The notes under the pieces were generated by a model. It was not told the DNA's origin and made no database searches. It was given only the letters and a program-made list of their open reading frames with translations. A DNA stretch of 31,011 bases from a virus: positions 1 to 31,011 of IMG/VR virus record IMGVR_UViG_3300008450_000277, one strand, 5' to 3'. Within the stretch, counting starts at the first letter, position 1; each line of letters starts with the position of its first letter. The position numbers and the translations under genes are program-made. Below are positions 6,343-15,391 of the stretch, piece after piece.

Positions 6343-6506
6343 CGCAAATAGGTAAGACCTATGGGTACTATCACTTTCTGATGTCATTAGTTGGTGGTGA
6401 CCTTACAAGATTCAAACAACATATATATTATCCAGTAGAAGAGATATTGTATTATGCTCAATACTCTTCTGACTTAAATCAAGTTCGAAATGTCAAACAA
6501 TTATAG
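6339..6506 (+). CDS. Tail chaperone second part, -1 frame (frameshift extension, or 55-residue ORF)
   Basis: This frame is -1 relative to the upstream chaperone gene. It can be reached by the slip at 6227-6235 or by re-initiation at the ATGA overlap (ATG 6339). The protein it adds ends with KTYGYYHFLMSLVGGD and VEEILYYAQYSSDLNQ. This Gly-Tyr-Tyr/Leu-rich pattern is that of the T-part of tail chaperones (a membrane-of-the-tail-tube clamp helping the tape measure). Coding character continues upstream of the ATG to the slip site (RLAERFPNLLGGSNEGAGGD), favouring frameshifting over independent initiation. It overlaps the next gene by 17 bases. Confidence 0.68.
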   Translation: MTQIGKTYGYYHFLMSLVGGDLTRFKQHIYYPVEEILYYAQYSSDLNQVRNVKQL

Positions 6507-8253
6507 TTACCGTGTAGTCATTGAGCGACTTCGCCAATTTGCCGAAGGTCACTTTCTTATCCGCAAGTTCTATCACGGAGAAGTTGCTGAAGCAGACCTA
6601 TTCAAAGAACCAGAATATCCATTTATGCACGTATTGCCAGTGACCATCACACCAAGTGAAGGTATGCTGGAGTATGACTTTGAAATCAGATTTGCTGACA
6701 TTGGAAGGGACAAAGAAACGAAGCAAGAATATCAAAAAGAAATCATCAGCGATTGTGCAAGATTGGCTCTTGACCTTGTTGCTGAAATACAGAATGGTGG
6801 TATTTTGTTTGGAAGAGAAGTTGAAGTTGTTGGTAAGACGGCAACCATTCAACCATTCATTGAAGAGTTCACTCACGTTCTTACTGGAGTGCAACTTAAT
6901 CTTCAAATAGCAGTGCCATACAACTGGTCTGCTTGCGATATACCAGCAGACTATTCGCCAAACATAATCGACAATCCAGAAATCAATGGTGGCATCTTGA
7001 CCAAGATTGGCATCTATTCAAATGAAGCACTTGTAGGTTACACAAGTTATCTTGACTTTGGAGATGATTTTTCTGTCACTATCAATGGTGGCTTAATCAG
7101 CGTTGAATATATTGGTAGTGGTGGTGAGTTGACTTGCGAAACTATAGAAGATTGTGATGTCATTATAAATATCAACGAATCTATTGTTGACCTAACAGAA
7201 AGAATGACTGATGCTGAAAGTGCAATAGCTGGAAAAGAAGATGCTGGTGTGGCTCAAGGACTTCTTGATGCTCACGTTGCTGCTGCTAATCCACATCCAC
7301 AATATGCATTAGATACTGACTTGGCTGGTTACGTTCCGTACACTGGAGCGACAACTGACGTTGACTTGGGAACGCACAACTTGACTGCTGACCATATTGC
7401 TTTAAATGTCAATCCATCTGGTGCTGGCTTTGTCGTTGGTGCTACTCAATGGAACAACACTATTGGTAGTTCACAAACCTTGCTAAAGGGTGGAAACGTC
7501 ACGTTAAAAAATGGTGTTGACTTGGTTGCTCGAATAGTGAACAAAGTAACCCCAAATACAACATTGACCAAAGCATCCTATCAAGCAGTACGAGTAAGTG
7601 GTGCAACTGGTGGAAGATTGTCAGTTGAATTGGCAAGAGCAGATTCAGATATCAATTCAGCAGATACTATTGGTCTGGTGTGCGAAACAATAGCAACGAA
7701 TCAAGAAGGGTTTATCTTAACGGTTGGTCAGCTATTAGATGTCAACACTACTGGTTCTTTGCAGGGTGAAACTTGGGCAGATGGTGACGTGCTTTATTTG
7801 TCACCTACAACTGCTGGAAGAATTACCAAAGTGAAGCCTACTGGCGCTGGTCATATTGTTGTTATCGGTTACGTTGAGTATGCTCACGCAGTCAATGGAA
7901 GCATATATGTCAAAGTAATGAATGGTTGGGAGTTGGATGAACTTCACGATGTTGATATAAGTAACGTGCAGAATGGTCAATGGCTAACATACAATAGTGG
8001 CAGTGGTACTTGGAAGAATACATCAGTATTTAACTATTCAGTAAACTTCAAAGATGTCATTCAGCACGAAGTGATACTACCATACGCTTGGAAGATTCAA
8101 AGTGTTGGTAGCAATCCATCTGGTGTTACATTGACAATCGAATTAAATGGTTCAGCGTATTCACTTGGAAACACTATTGCTGCCAATACTGGTGTCATTA
8201 CAATCGACACAAGTGCGATTGGATTCATCAACTTAATATGTGAACGAGTATGA
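6490..8253 (+). CDS. Tail terminator-like domain fused to fibre-like C-terminus
   Basis: The 587-residue protein has two distinct parts. Residues 1-165 look like a small tail protein of the terminator or completion type (VVIERLRQFAEGHFLIRKF, FEIRFADIGRD, then a helix and EEFTHVLTGVQLNLQI). After a linker rich in Ile/Asn/Glu, the remainder is fibre-like: HVAAANPHPQYALDTDL, a trimeric-fibre motif, then YVPYTGATTDVDLGTHNLTA, a segment recurring in fibres of Bacteroidota phages, and Gly/Thr/Asn-rich beta repeats. This suggests a virion protein exposed at the tail. The domain reading is from motif recognition; the boundary near 240 is approximate. Confidence 0.7.
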   Translation: MSNNYSYRVVIERLRQFAEGHFLIRKFYHGEVAEADLFKEPEYPFMHVLPVTITPSEGMLEYDFEIRFADIGRDKETKQEYQKEIISDCARLALDLVAEIQNGGILFGREVEVVGKTATIQPFIEEFTHVLTGVQLNLQIAVPYNWSACDIPADYSPNIIDNPEINGGILTKIGIYSNEALVGYTSYLDFGDDFSVTINGGLISVEYIGSGGELTCETIEDCDVIININESIVDLTERMTDAESAIAGKEDAGVAQGLLDAHVAAANPHPQYALDTDLAGYVPYTGATTDVDLGTHNLTADHIALNVNPSGAGFVVGATQWNNTIGSSQTLLKGGNVTLKNGVDLVARIVNKVTPNTTLTKASYQAVRVSGATGGRLSVELARADSDINSADTIGLVCETIATNQEGFILTVGQLLDVNTTGSLQGETWADGDVLYLSPTTAGRITKVKPTGAGHIVVIGYVEYAHAVNGSIYVKVMNGWELDELHDVDISNVQNGQWLTYNSGSGTWKNTSVFNYSVNFKDVIQHEVILPYAWKIQSVGSNPSGVTLTIELNGSAYSLGNTIAANTGVITIDTSAIGFINLICERV

Positions 8254-8915
8254 TAGACTACTATGCAGAAGTAAAAATAACTGGTGTCACTCCTTCTGGT
8301 ATTCTTTACCAACGTCCACCGATAACACAAAGAACATCATATCGTACTGGAGATACTGGATGGGCATACGTGAATGGTTACTACGACTATTCATCAGACC
8401 CAATCAATCCAGCAGTGATTCAGCAACTCGACTATACAGATACTACCAACTTCTTTTTTAAGTTGAAGTTTGATAATGCGTTCGGTAATAAAAACAGATT
8501 CACAAATTCGCTTGGAGTAAATAGCAATGCGTCTGGTAGATTAGTTGGTATGTCATTCACTGGAGCATTGAGTAACTACATCATTGACAATCTCACTGGA
8601 TGGGCATTCACTTCATTTGATAATGGCGCATCAATAAACTGGAATGGAACTATTGATTCAATAGGATTAAGAAGAGCAGCAAGTTATTTGGGTTACAATG
8701 ATTGGTTGCCAGTATCACTTGCACAAGTTTATCAATCCTATTCAGCACACTTCATAAGTGAGTTACCATTCGGTGCTTCTGCTGCTTTTTATTTTGGTGA
8801 AACCAATTCTGTTACTACAACCAATAGTTGGAGATTAGTATCATCAGCAGTTGCCGCATCAACTAAGGCAACAACAACAAATCAAGTTTACGCATTCACT
8901 CGAAAACATTTTTAA
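8250..8915 (+). CDS. Virion-associated protein with DUF1566/Lcl-like segment
   Basis: The 221-residue product begins at the ATGA overlap with the fibre gene. Its centre has a Gly/Asn/Trp-rich beta character. The segment RRAASYLGYNDWLPVSLAQV resembles the GYNDWxLPS core of DUF1566/Lcl domains, which are found in surface and fibre-tip proteins. There are no cysteines of note, signal peptide or membrane segments. Sitting immediately after the fibre-like gene, it may be a fibre tip or decoration protein contacting the host surface. The exact role is inferred from position. Confidence 0.6.
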   Translation: MIDYYAEVKITGVTPSGILYQRPPITQRTSYRTGDTGWAYVNGYYDYSSDPINPAVIQQLDYTDTTNFFFKLKFDNAFGNKNRFTNSLGVNSNASGRLVGMSFTGALSNYIIDNLTGWAFTSFDNGASINWNGTIDSIGLRRAASYLGYNDWLPVSLAQVYQSYSAHFISELPFGASAAFYFGETNSVTTTNSWRLVSSAVAASTKATTTNQVYAFTRKHF

Positions 8916-8916
8916 T

Positions 8917-9234
8917 ATGAAAATTGAAATCATCTTCCAGAAGTTAGGACTCGTTCCAGTAGGCACGAATGAAGCAGAGCAGACCATCAATATGCAAGAA
9001 CCATTAGGTAAGCCATTGAGTATCTATTTCAATTTCGTTGATGGCAAAGCAATAATGACAATCGAGTCTTGGGATGATAGAAACTCTATCGTAAGAGATT
9101 TTGAATTGGAACTGACAGATGCTTGCTGGCAAGATTTTCTTGTTCACGTTTTCACCAAGCATATCAGACCAACTGCGAAAGCTACATATCCAGAATTTGA
9201 TGGATTAATTGAAGTATCTGCAACAATCAACTAA
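8917..9234 (+). CDS. Hypothetical protein, 105 residues
   Basis: The ATG at 8917, right after the previous stop (TAA 8913-8915), is preferred over a start at 8851 that would overlap that gene. The product begins MKIEIIFQKLGLVP and has alternating beta-strand-like stretches (LSIYFNFVDGKAIMTIESWDD) and a conserved-looking WQDFLVHVFTKH helix. It is in the tail gene cluster, one base overlapping the next gene (TAATG), so a minor structural or assembly role is likely. No family is recognised. Confidence 0.68.
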   Translation: MKIEIIFQKLGLVPVGTNEAEQTINMQEPLGKPLSIYFNFVDGKAIMTIESWDDRNSIVRDFELELTDACWQDFLVHVFTKHIRPTAKATYPEFDGLIEVSATIN

Positions 9235-9800
9235 TGGAAGAAAAAGACCTTGACATAAAGATTGAAGCCATCATTGACGAGTTGGCTGAAGGTGTGATTG
9301 AACGTGCCAGAAGGAATCTTGCAGTAACAAGAACGAGAACTGGCTATCGCACAAAGAATGGTGTAACAACACCATACAAATACAAGTCAAAGGTCAATGC
9401 AAGTGGTAACTTAAGTAGGTCTTTGTCCTACAACGTGAGAAAGAAAAAAGATTCCTACACGATTAAATTCTACGGGAAGGGAACGCAGCAGTACGCTGAT
9501 GTAATTGAGCAAGGTCGAAAACCAAACTCAAAAAAACCACCAATAGAACCAATCATCAAATGGATGAAGATTAAGCCTATCAAGTTGAGAAGCACATCTG
9601 GTCAATTTGTGAGAACGAAAAGTGAAGATGCTATAAGACAAGTTGCAAAATTGATTGCTCGCAAGATTGGCAAATATGGAATTGAACCAGTACATTATTT
9701 TAAAGAAGCTATTGATGCAGAACTTGAAGTGAACTGGGAAAAGTACAACGAAGAAATTACAAAACATATTCAAACAAAAATTAACGAAGGATGGCTATAA
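9234..9800 (+). CDS. HK97 gp10-like head-tail or tail completion protein
   Basis: The 188-residue protein is basic and rich in Lys. The segment NLSRSLSYNV, then YTIKFYGKGTQQYADVIEQGRKP and PIIKWMK, follows the HK97 gp10 layout: a beta-rich core with a YA.yiE.G motif, then a PF-like exit. Gp10-like proteins complete the tail end or join head and tail. The C-terminal helix (EAIDAELEVNWEKYNEEITKH) is typical of the family. It overlaps the preceding gene (TAATG) and the following one by 10 bases. Placement among tail genes fits. Confidence 0.62.
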   Translation: MEEKDLDIKIEAIIDELAEGVIERARRNLAVTRTRTGYRTKNGVTTPYKYKSKVNASGNLSRSLSYNVRKKKDSYTIKFYGKGTQQYADVIEQGRKPNSKKPPIEPIIKWMKIKPIKLRSTSGQFVRTKSEDAIRQVAKLIARKIGKYGIEPVHYFKEAIDAELEVNWEKYNEEITKHIQTKINEGWL

Positions 9801-11095
9801 CTATTCAGCAGAAGCCTTACTCATTCACCAAATGCAGTCAAGCATTAATCTATCGTGCTACATCAACGAATGTAGTAAACGATGGCTTCCGTTTTGTGTT
9901 CAAGATATACGAGGACACTACATTGATTGCTACATTAAAGATTGCTCCAACACCAGAAGTAACACCACAAGGGTTGCTAAACTTGTCACCGATTATTCGC
10001 AATAGAATTGAAAGCAAAATAGATTTGACAAATGTTGACCTAACAACGAACTGGGGCAATCAAAACTATCCAGCATACTTGTATAAGATTGAAGTGATAG
10101 AAGGGTGGTTGGTTAGTGGTGTGTTCACAGAGCAAGCAGCATCAACGATCACTGAATACCATTATTTCTTTAAAGGAATGTATGCAGTATCTGATGGGTT
10201 CAAACCATCGATGTCACGTTATCAGATGACAAGTGATTTGTCGCTATTGATGGGTGGTCGTAAGATTGGAACACATAAGCCTTCAGTAGTATTTCCATCA
10301 ACTAATCTTAACAAGTCAATCTACATTCCTATTCGTAGAAACAACCTTGATATGGGTTATCTCTATATGCTCAATGATAGAACAGATACATTCACAGATA
10401 AAGATAGCGGATTGGATAGCGCATATCTTGCGAAGATGACATTGATAGATAGTGCTGGTGCATCACATACTGCATCTGCTGGTATTGGTACTATTGGAAG
10501 CAATGCTGGTATAGTTGCTATTCCAGCTTATCCAGCATCACTTATTGGTACTACTGACTTCCTTGATGTTGCTGATTATCCAAACTATAAGTATTATATG
10601 TTTGAGATATTGAATTTGGCTGGTACTGAAGAAAGAAGCGTTCCGTACATATTCTATCCAGTAGATACAGATTGCAAATTTGACAATGTCAGATTGTGCT
10701 GGTATAACGAGTATGAAGGTGGATGGGATTATTTCAACTTCGAAAAACGAAACGAGAAAACAATTAACGTTGAGCGAAAGAGAATCAAAAGAGTAGTTGG
10801 CAACTATGCGACATCAGCAGATGGGTTTAATTTTGATGGCAGCGAAAGAGGAATGATGGAAGGTATGGTCGATGTTTCCACTACAATTTCAATCAGCACA
10901 AATGTCTTGAGCGAAGGTGAGTTTCTGTTGCTATCATCGTTGATTCAAAGCAAAGATGTGTACATACTTCCAGACGCATCCACAATTCCTATTCCAGTAG
11001 TTGTGGAATCAAATAGCTACACAGAAAGAAAGTTAAGGGATGGCAAAGTATATGACTTGAATCTCACTATCAGACAATCAAACGAATATCAATAA
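9791..11095 (+). CDS. Tail protein, 434 residues
   Basis: The protein is a mostly beta-rich polypeptide with many Thr/Ser/Asn (AITIQQKPYSF; VFKIYEDTTLIATLKI). Its C-terminal third contains ERKRIKRVVGNYATS, and LLSSLIQSKDVYILP followed by VVVESNSYTERK. These resemble domains of tail-tip proteins of Bacteroidota siphophages, where two such large proteins precede the tape measure. No enzymatic motif was seen. It overlaps the next gene at TAATGG. Function is from context. Confidence 0.68.
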   Translation: MAITIQQKPYSFTKCSQALIYRATSTNVVNDGFRFVFKIYEDTTLIATLKIAPTPEVTPQGLLNLSPIIRNRIESKIDLTNVDLTTNWGNQNYPAYLYKIEVIEGWLVSGVFTEQAASTITEYHYFFKGMYAVSDGFKPSMSRYQMTSDLSLLMGGRKIGTHKPSVVFPSTNLNKSIYIPIRRNNLDMGYLYMLNDRTDTFTDKDSGLDSAYLAKMTLIDSAGASHTASAGIGTIGSNAGIVAIPAYPASLIGTTDFLDVADYPNYKYYMFEILNLAGTEERSVPYIFYPVDTDCKFDNVRLCWYNEYEGGWDYFNFEKRNEKTINVERKRIKRVVGNYATSADGFNFDGSERGMMEGMVDVSTTISISTNVLSEGEFLLLSSLIQSKDVYILPDASTIPIPVVVESNSYTERKLRDGKVYDLNLTIRQSNEYQ

Positions 11096-13386
11096 TGGTA
11101 CACTTAACTCTATACGATATCAACAACAATGGTTTCTTGCTTGACTTGTTTGAAGCAGAAAACATCTATCTGAAAAAGCAATTCGCAAGCATCAGCGACT
11201 TTAGCGTTGTAGGTGGTTATTCGCAAGAATTCAGAGTTCCTATGAGCGACAACAATCTAAAAATATTGTCATCCATCTGGAACGCAAATAATACTGCATT
11301 TGACTTTTCAAAGAAAATTAAAGCGACATTGAGCGATGATACAATCCAAGTTGCAAGTGGTCACGTTCAAGTGAAGAAAGTGTATAGCAAAGGTCTGACT
11401 TGGCACGAAGTAGAACTGCTTTTTTTTTCAACTTTGCCGAACATCAGTTCATCTATTGGTGACAAGAAGATTAAAGACATCAGCACTATTGCTGACTTGA
11501 ATCACGATATGATTTATGCTAATCTTGCTCCAGATGCAATACTTGATGGAGTGATAAGATACGGCTTGACAGAACGAGGAAAGAAGTGGAGCGAGGATAG
11601 CGTTGATGTTGCTAATGGTGCAAGAAGAATCTTTGATGCTGATAGTCCTTTATATGTTACTGAATTAACACCATACGTTCAGACAAAATACTTATTCAAA
11701 CAGATTTTTGCTGATGCTGGTTTCACATATGACAATACAACACTTGATGGTCTGCTCCAAGATATTTATATTCCATTTGTTGTGGCACAAGATTTAATGA
11801 CATTAGATGGAATAGACCAGTATTATTTTTACGCTTCAACAGATGATAGTACTGATGTTGTCAGTGGAGCATACTTTTTTGATGATACTGATTTACCGAT
11901 GGAAGAATTTGCAGATAATGGAAATGATTTAAGCACATCCTTTATTTATACTGCTCCAAATACTTCATCTTACACTTTTGGTGTAAAAGTTATTTTAAGT
12001 ATGACCGATTGGAATATAGTACAAGAAAGTCCGCCTAATACTGCCAGAATTCAATTATGGGATGTTGATGCGAATCAACCTTTGTGGTTTGCTGATATTG
12101 ATGAATGGTGGTATGAAACTACAAACTACTTTGAACCTACATTAAATCTATCCGTAGGGCAAAGGATTCAAATGAGAATCGTATTAAATGATTTAACCAA
12201 AGTTGATGTTATCAATCCACCATTTCCAACATATACATTCAATGAACATCTTGTTGGATTTGGTTGTGAGTTTAAATTGTTATCTACTGTTGGTGTTGTG
12301 TTCGATGCTGCTGCTAATGCTCCAGATTATAGACAAGTCGATTTTGTCAAAGACATTATCGGTATGTTCAATCTTGCATTCGTTCCAGATGATTTCAATC
12401 CAAATTTCATCAACATCCAATTCTTGCAAGACTATATCGCAAGTGGTGACACATTAGATTGGACAAAGAAGCAAGACTTCGAAAAGGACATTGTATTGTA
12501 CGCACCATCAGATGAGCAGAGCAAGAAGTTCACTTGGTCATATAGTGCTGGTGGAGAATACCTATCAAAGCTATTCACAGATGCTGGTAGAATATATGGT
12601 GACTATGTCATTGATAATACTCTCAACGATTTTGCTACTGGAACGAAAGAATTGAAACTCGTTGCTTCAAGCACACCATTAAATGAAGTTCCAAATACAG
12701 AAGTTCCGATTCCTAAATTCGTTGACCAGTCCGCAAACTTTGTAAGTCCAAAAGCAAGGCTATTGTATTTGTGCCAAGAAGAATTAAATATCTATATATG
12801 GGATGAAGTGGATGAGGCTTCTTATCTAACAAACATCAAGCAATTCAGTCACTACTCTAACATCATTCCAGATGTCGCAACGTATGACCTAAACTTTGCA
12901 CCAGAAACATCATTGCAACAGATGACTGCAACACCATACAACAACTTGTTCAATCTTTATTGGAGAAGATATTACAACGAGTTGTATAGTGCTGAAAGCC
13001 GAATAATGGAATGCTATTTTGACCTTGATGCTTCAGACTATTTGAGCGTAAAGTTTAGCGATATCATTTTTGTGAGAGATAGCTATTGGAGATTAATTGA
13101 AATCAATTCATTCGCAGTTGGATTGCGACAATCAGTACAATGTAAATTGATGAAGATAGTTGACGTTCCTTCTGCTTGTGAGTTCACACCAGTATCATCT
13201 ACATTAAGCGGTCAAATATTATTTAGCGATGGTGTCAATAATGACCTTGATGGTAACCAAACTTGTTGTCAGTTGTATGGTTACAGATGGAACATAGAAT
13301 CTGAAAAGTGCTATGCTTTCAACTCAACTGCTAACAGACCAAGCGAAGTATCTTATATATCACGAATAAATTTGAGAAATGAATAA
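11095..13386 (+). CDS. Large tail or tail-tip protein, 763 residues
   Basis: The start ATG is in the TAATGG overlap with the preceding tail gene. The N-terminal 60 residues (DLFEAENIYLKKQFASISDF, GGYSQEFRVPMSDNN) are of the kind found at the front of tail-tip proteins of Bacteroidota phages, where a strand-rich domain is followed by a conserved Q-F-R-V-P motif. Long beta-rich, aromatic-rich stretches follow (residues about 230-430) and the last 60 residues contain Cys (NQTCCQLYGYRWN). Region 11640-12330 is more AT-rich than its surroundings, possibly a swapped domain. Sequence-only evidence points to a structural protein of the tail tip, role not certain. Confidence 0.68.
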   Translation: MVHLTLYDINNNGFLLDLFEAENIYLKKQFASISDFSVVGGYSQEFRVPMSDNNLKILSSIWNANNTAFDFSKKIKATLSDDTIQVASGHVQVKKVYSKGLTWHEVELLFFSTLPNISSSIGDKKIKDISTIADLNHDMIYANLAPDAILDGVIRYGLTERGKKWSEDSVDVANGARRIFDADSPLYVTELTPYVQTKYLFKQIFADAGFTYDNTTLDGLLQDIYIPFVVAQDLMTLDGIDQYYFYASTDDSTDVVSGAYFFDDTDLPMEEFADNGNDLSTSFIYTAPNTSSYTFGVKVILSMTDWNIVQESPPNTARIQLWDVDANQPLWFADIDEWWYETTNYFEPTLNLSVGQRIQMRIVLNDLTKVDVINPPFPTYTFNEHLVGFGCEFKLLSTVGVVFDAAANAPDYRQVDFVKDIIGMFNLAFVPDDFNPNFINIQFLQDYIASGDTLDWTKKQDFEKDIVLYAPSDEQSKKFTWSYSAGGEYLSKLFTDAGRIYGDYVIDNTLNDFATGTKELKLVASSTPLNEVPNTEVPIPKFVDQSANFVSPKARLLYLCQEELNIYIWDEVDEASYLTNIKQFSHYSNIIPDVATYDLNFAPETSLQQMTATPYNNLFNLYWRRYYNELYSAESRIMECYFDLDASDYLSVKFSDIIFVRDSYWRLIEINSFAVGLRQSVQCKLMKIVDVPSACEFTPVSSTLSGQILFSDGVNNDLDGNQTCCQLYGYRWNIESEKCYAFNSTANRPSEVSYISRINLRNE

Positions 13387-13576
13387 TCTGCACGATAATC
13401 TAAAAGTCATCACTGACTATTATAGCAATGGCATCAAAGGAAGTAGCTTGAACTGCCAGATAGCGCAAGGTAAATTTCATCTAAAGAATAAGATTGGATT
13501 CTCTGTGCTGAAATACGGAACGCAAACTTTGTCAATTTTGGCTACTATGTATATAATCTATAAAGCAATCGTATAA
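13379..13576 (+). CDS. Small protein with C-terminal membrane segment
   Basis: The 65-residue product has a polar N-terminus (MNNLHDNLKVITDYY) and a hydrophobic end, TLSILATMYIIYKAIV, predicted to span a membrane. It overlaps the tail-tip gene by eight bases and the tape measure start by one (TAATG). Short ORFs at this spot, just before the tape measure, are frequent. The gene's size and packing suggest it is real. No family is known to me. Confidence 0.6.
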   Translation: MNNLHDNLKVITDYYSNGIKGSSLNCQIAQGKFHLKNKIGFSVLKYGTQTLSILATMYIIYKAIV

Positions 13577-15390
13577 TGGCTGAAGTAAAAGTAGATACTG
13601 GTAAAGCACAAGAGAACGTAAACAACTTACAAAAGGAAATGCGTAAGTTGCTTGTTGAACTTCGCAATCTTGAAAGTGGAAGCGATGAGTTCGTCAAGAT
13701 GTCGGAGAAGGTCGGTGAATTACAAGACAAGATTAATGATGCAAGTGAAGCAGCAAGAGCGAATGCTGGTCCAGCGTTTGAAAGACTTGGAAACAACTTT
13801 GGTCTGGTAACGCAGAAACTTTCTTCTCTTGATTTGGGCGGTGCTGCTGAAAGTATGCGAGCATTTGGGTCAAGTATAAAGGCAATTAGTATAAAAGAAT
13901 TTGTGCAAGGCATTGGTTCTTTAACAAGTTCATTGGCAAGTCTGGGCAAAGTGTTGCTCACCAATCCATTGTTCTTATTAGGGGCAGCAATCTTCGGTAT
14001 CATTTCAAATTTTGAAAAGTTAAAAGATGCTGGTGGACTTCTTGGTAGTATGTTTAATGCAATAAGCAATTCTATTGATTTTGTTCTTCAAGGATTCAAA
14101 GATTTGATGGATGCGATAGGACTAACTAATTTTAAAGCACAAGAGGCTTTAGAAAAACAAGTGAAACTTGCCGAACAAATTAAGTCAGCTATTGAAAAAA
14201 TTGATGAGGACATATCTAAATCAAGAGAGGATGCTATAAAAAAATATGATGGCAATCTACAAAAAGCATACGAGGCAGAAAAGAAACGTATTGATGAAAT
14301 AACTGAATTGAATAATACTCAAATTCAACAATACGAAAAGTTGATTGCATCTGGAAAAAAATTAACTACATCACAATCTGCAACCTATGAGTTCTTTAAA
14401 ACAGAAAATCAAAAGTTAAAAGAAAATTTACTTTCATTTGAGGCTGAAGTAACTAAAGATAATGAAGAGAAAGCAAAAGAGAGAGCAAAAGTTGCAAATG
14501 AAGAATATGAAAAAAGGCAAGCTAAAATCAAATCTTTCAATGAATATAGAAGAAAAGTTGAAAATGATTTGTTAAATGCTCGAATAGCTAACCAATCTAA
14601 AATAGAAAAATTTTACAAGACAAGTGAAGATAGAACGCTTTTGCATTATGAAGAAAATCAAGCAAAAAGACGTCAGAAATATGAAAACGAAAAAAGAGTG
14701 CAATTTGAATTGATTGCTACTGATGAGGCGAGAGAAATAGCAGCAGTTGATGCAAAGTATATTGAATTAAGAAAATTAGCTGGTAACAATGCTGACCTAT
14801 TAAAGCAGATTGCTGAAAAAAATCAAATTGAAGTTGCTGAAGTTCAAAAGAAGTATGCTGAGATTGAAAAGCAAAAGGAGAGAGAATTATTAGAATCAAA
14901 ATTTCAGATGGCATCTGATGCAATGAATGCGTTAACTTCATTGAGCGATGCATTAGCTGGAGATAGTGAGAAGAGCGCAAAGAGAGCATTTAAAATCAAT
15001 AAGGCATTGTCATTGGCTCAAGCTATTATGTCAACGTATCAAGCGGTCAATGCTCAATTAGCAGTTCCACAAGATGCGCTGACTGGAGCAAACTTCATCA
15101 AGGCTGGTATTGCATTGGCTGCTGGTCTTGCCAACGTCATAAAGATTCAAAAGACAAAGTTCGAAGGTGGTGGTGGTAGTCCTTCACCATCTGGTGGTGG
15201 TGGTGGTGGTTTGGTTGCTAATGCTGGAGATAACCAATCGACTGCAACACCAGCATTCAATGTTCTTGATACTGGATTCCTTTCTGACAGACCTGCACAA
15301 GGTGCGCCAGTTCAAGCCTATGTATTATCAAGTGATGTATCTTCGTCACTTGAAGCATCACAAAAAGTTCAATCATTAACTGTATTATAA
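13576..15390 (+). CDS. Tail tape measure protein
   Basis: The 604-residue protein is helical and charged. It starts with a coiled coil (VNNLQKEMRKLLVELRNL), then a hydrophobic stretch at about 128-143 (LLTNPLFLLGAAIFGI), and then a long Lys/Glu-rich coiled coil (residues about 180-450). The last part ALSLAQAIMSTYQAVNAQ with a following AAGLANVIKIQKTKF and a Gly-rich linker is the classic tape-measure C-terminus. If the rule of about 0.15 nm per residue applies, the tail would be near 90 nm. The segment 14100-14900 is notably A-rich and may have been exchanged. No lytic domain was seen. Confidence 0.88.
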   Translation: MAEVKVDTGKAQENVNNLQKEMRKLLVELRNLESGSDEFVKMSEKVGELQDKINDASEAARANAGPAFERLGNNFGLVTQKLSSLDLGGAAESMRAFGSSIKAISIKEFVQGIGSLTSSLASLGKVLLTNPLFLLGAAIFGIISNFEKLKDAGGLLGSMFNAISNSIDFVLQGFKDLMDAIGLTNFKAQEALEKQVKLAEQIKSAIEKIDEDISKSREDAIKKYDGNLQKAYEAEKKRIDEITELNNTQIQQYEKLIASGKKLTTSQSATYEFFKTENQKLKENLLSFEAEVTKDNEEKAKERAKVANEEYEKRQAKIKSFNEYRRKVENDLLNARIANQSKIEKFYKTSEDRTLLHYEENQAKRRQKYENEKRVQFELIATDEAREIAAVDAKYIELRKLAGNNADLLKQIAEKNQIEVAEVQKKYAEIEKQKERELLESKFQMASDAMNALTSLSDALAGDSEKSAKRAFKINKALSLAQAIMSTYQAVNAQLAVPQDALTGANFIKAGIALAAGLANVIKIQKTKFEGGGGSPSPSGGGGGGLVANAGDNQSTATPAFNVLDTGFLSDRPAQGAPVQAYVLSSDVSSSLEASQKVQSLTVL

Positions 15391-15391
15391 A

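Noticed and set aside
11420-11428. T9 run in the large tail-tip gene as a programmed frameshift
   Set aside because: The -1 frame stops after about 10 codons with no protein-like continuation and there is no precedent for truncation here.
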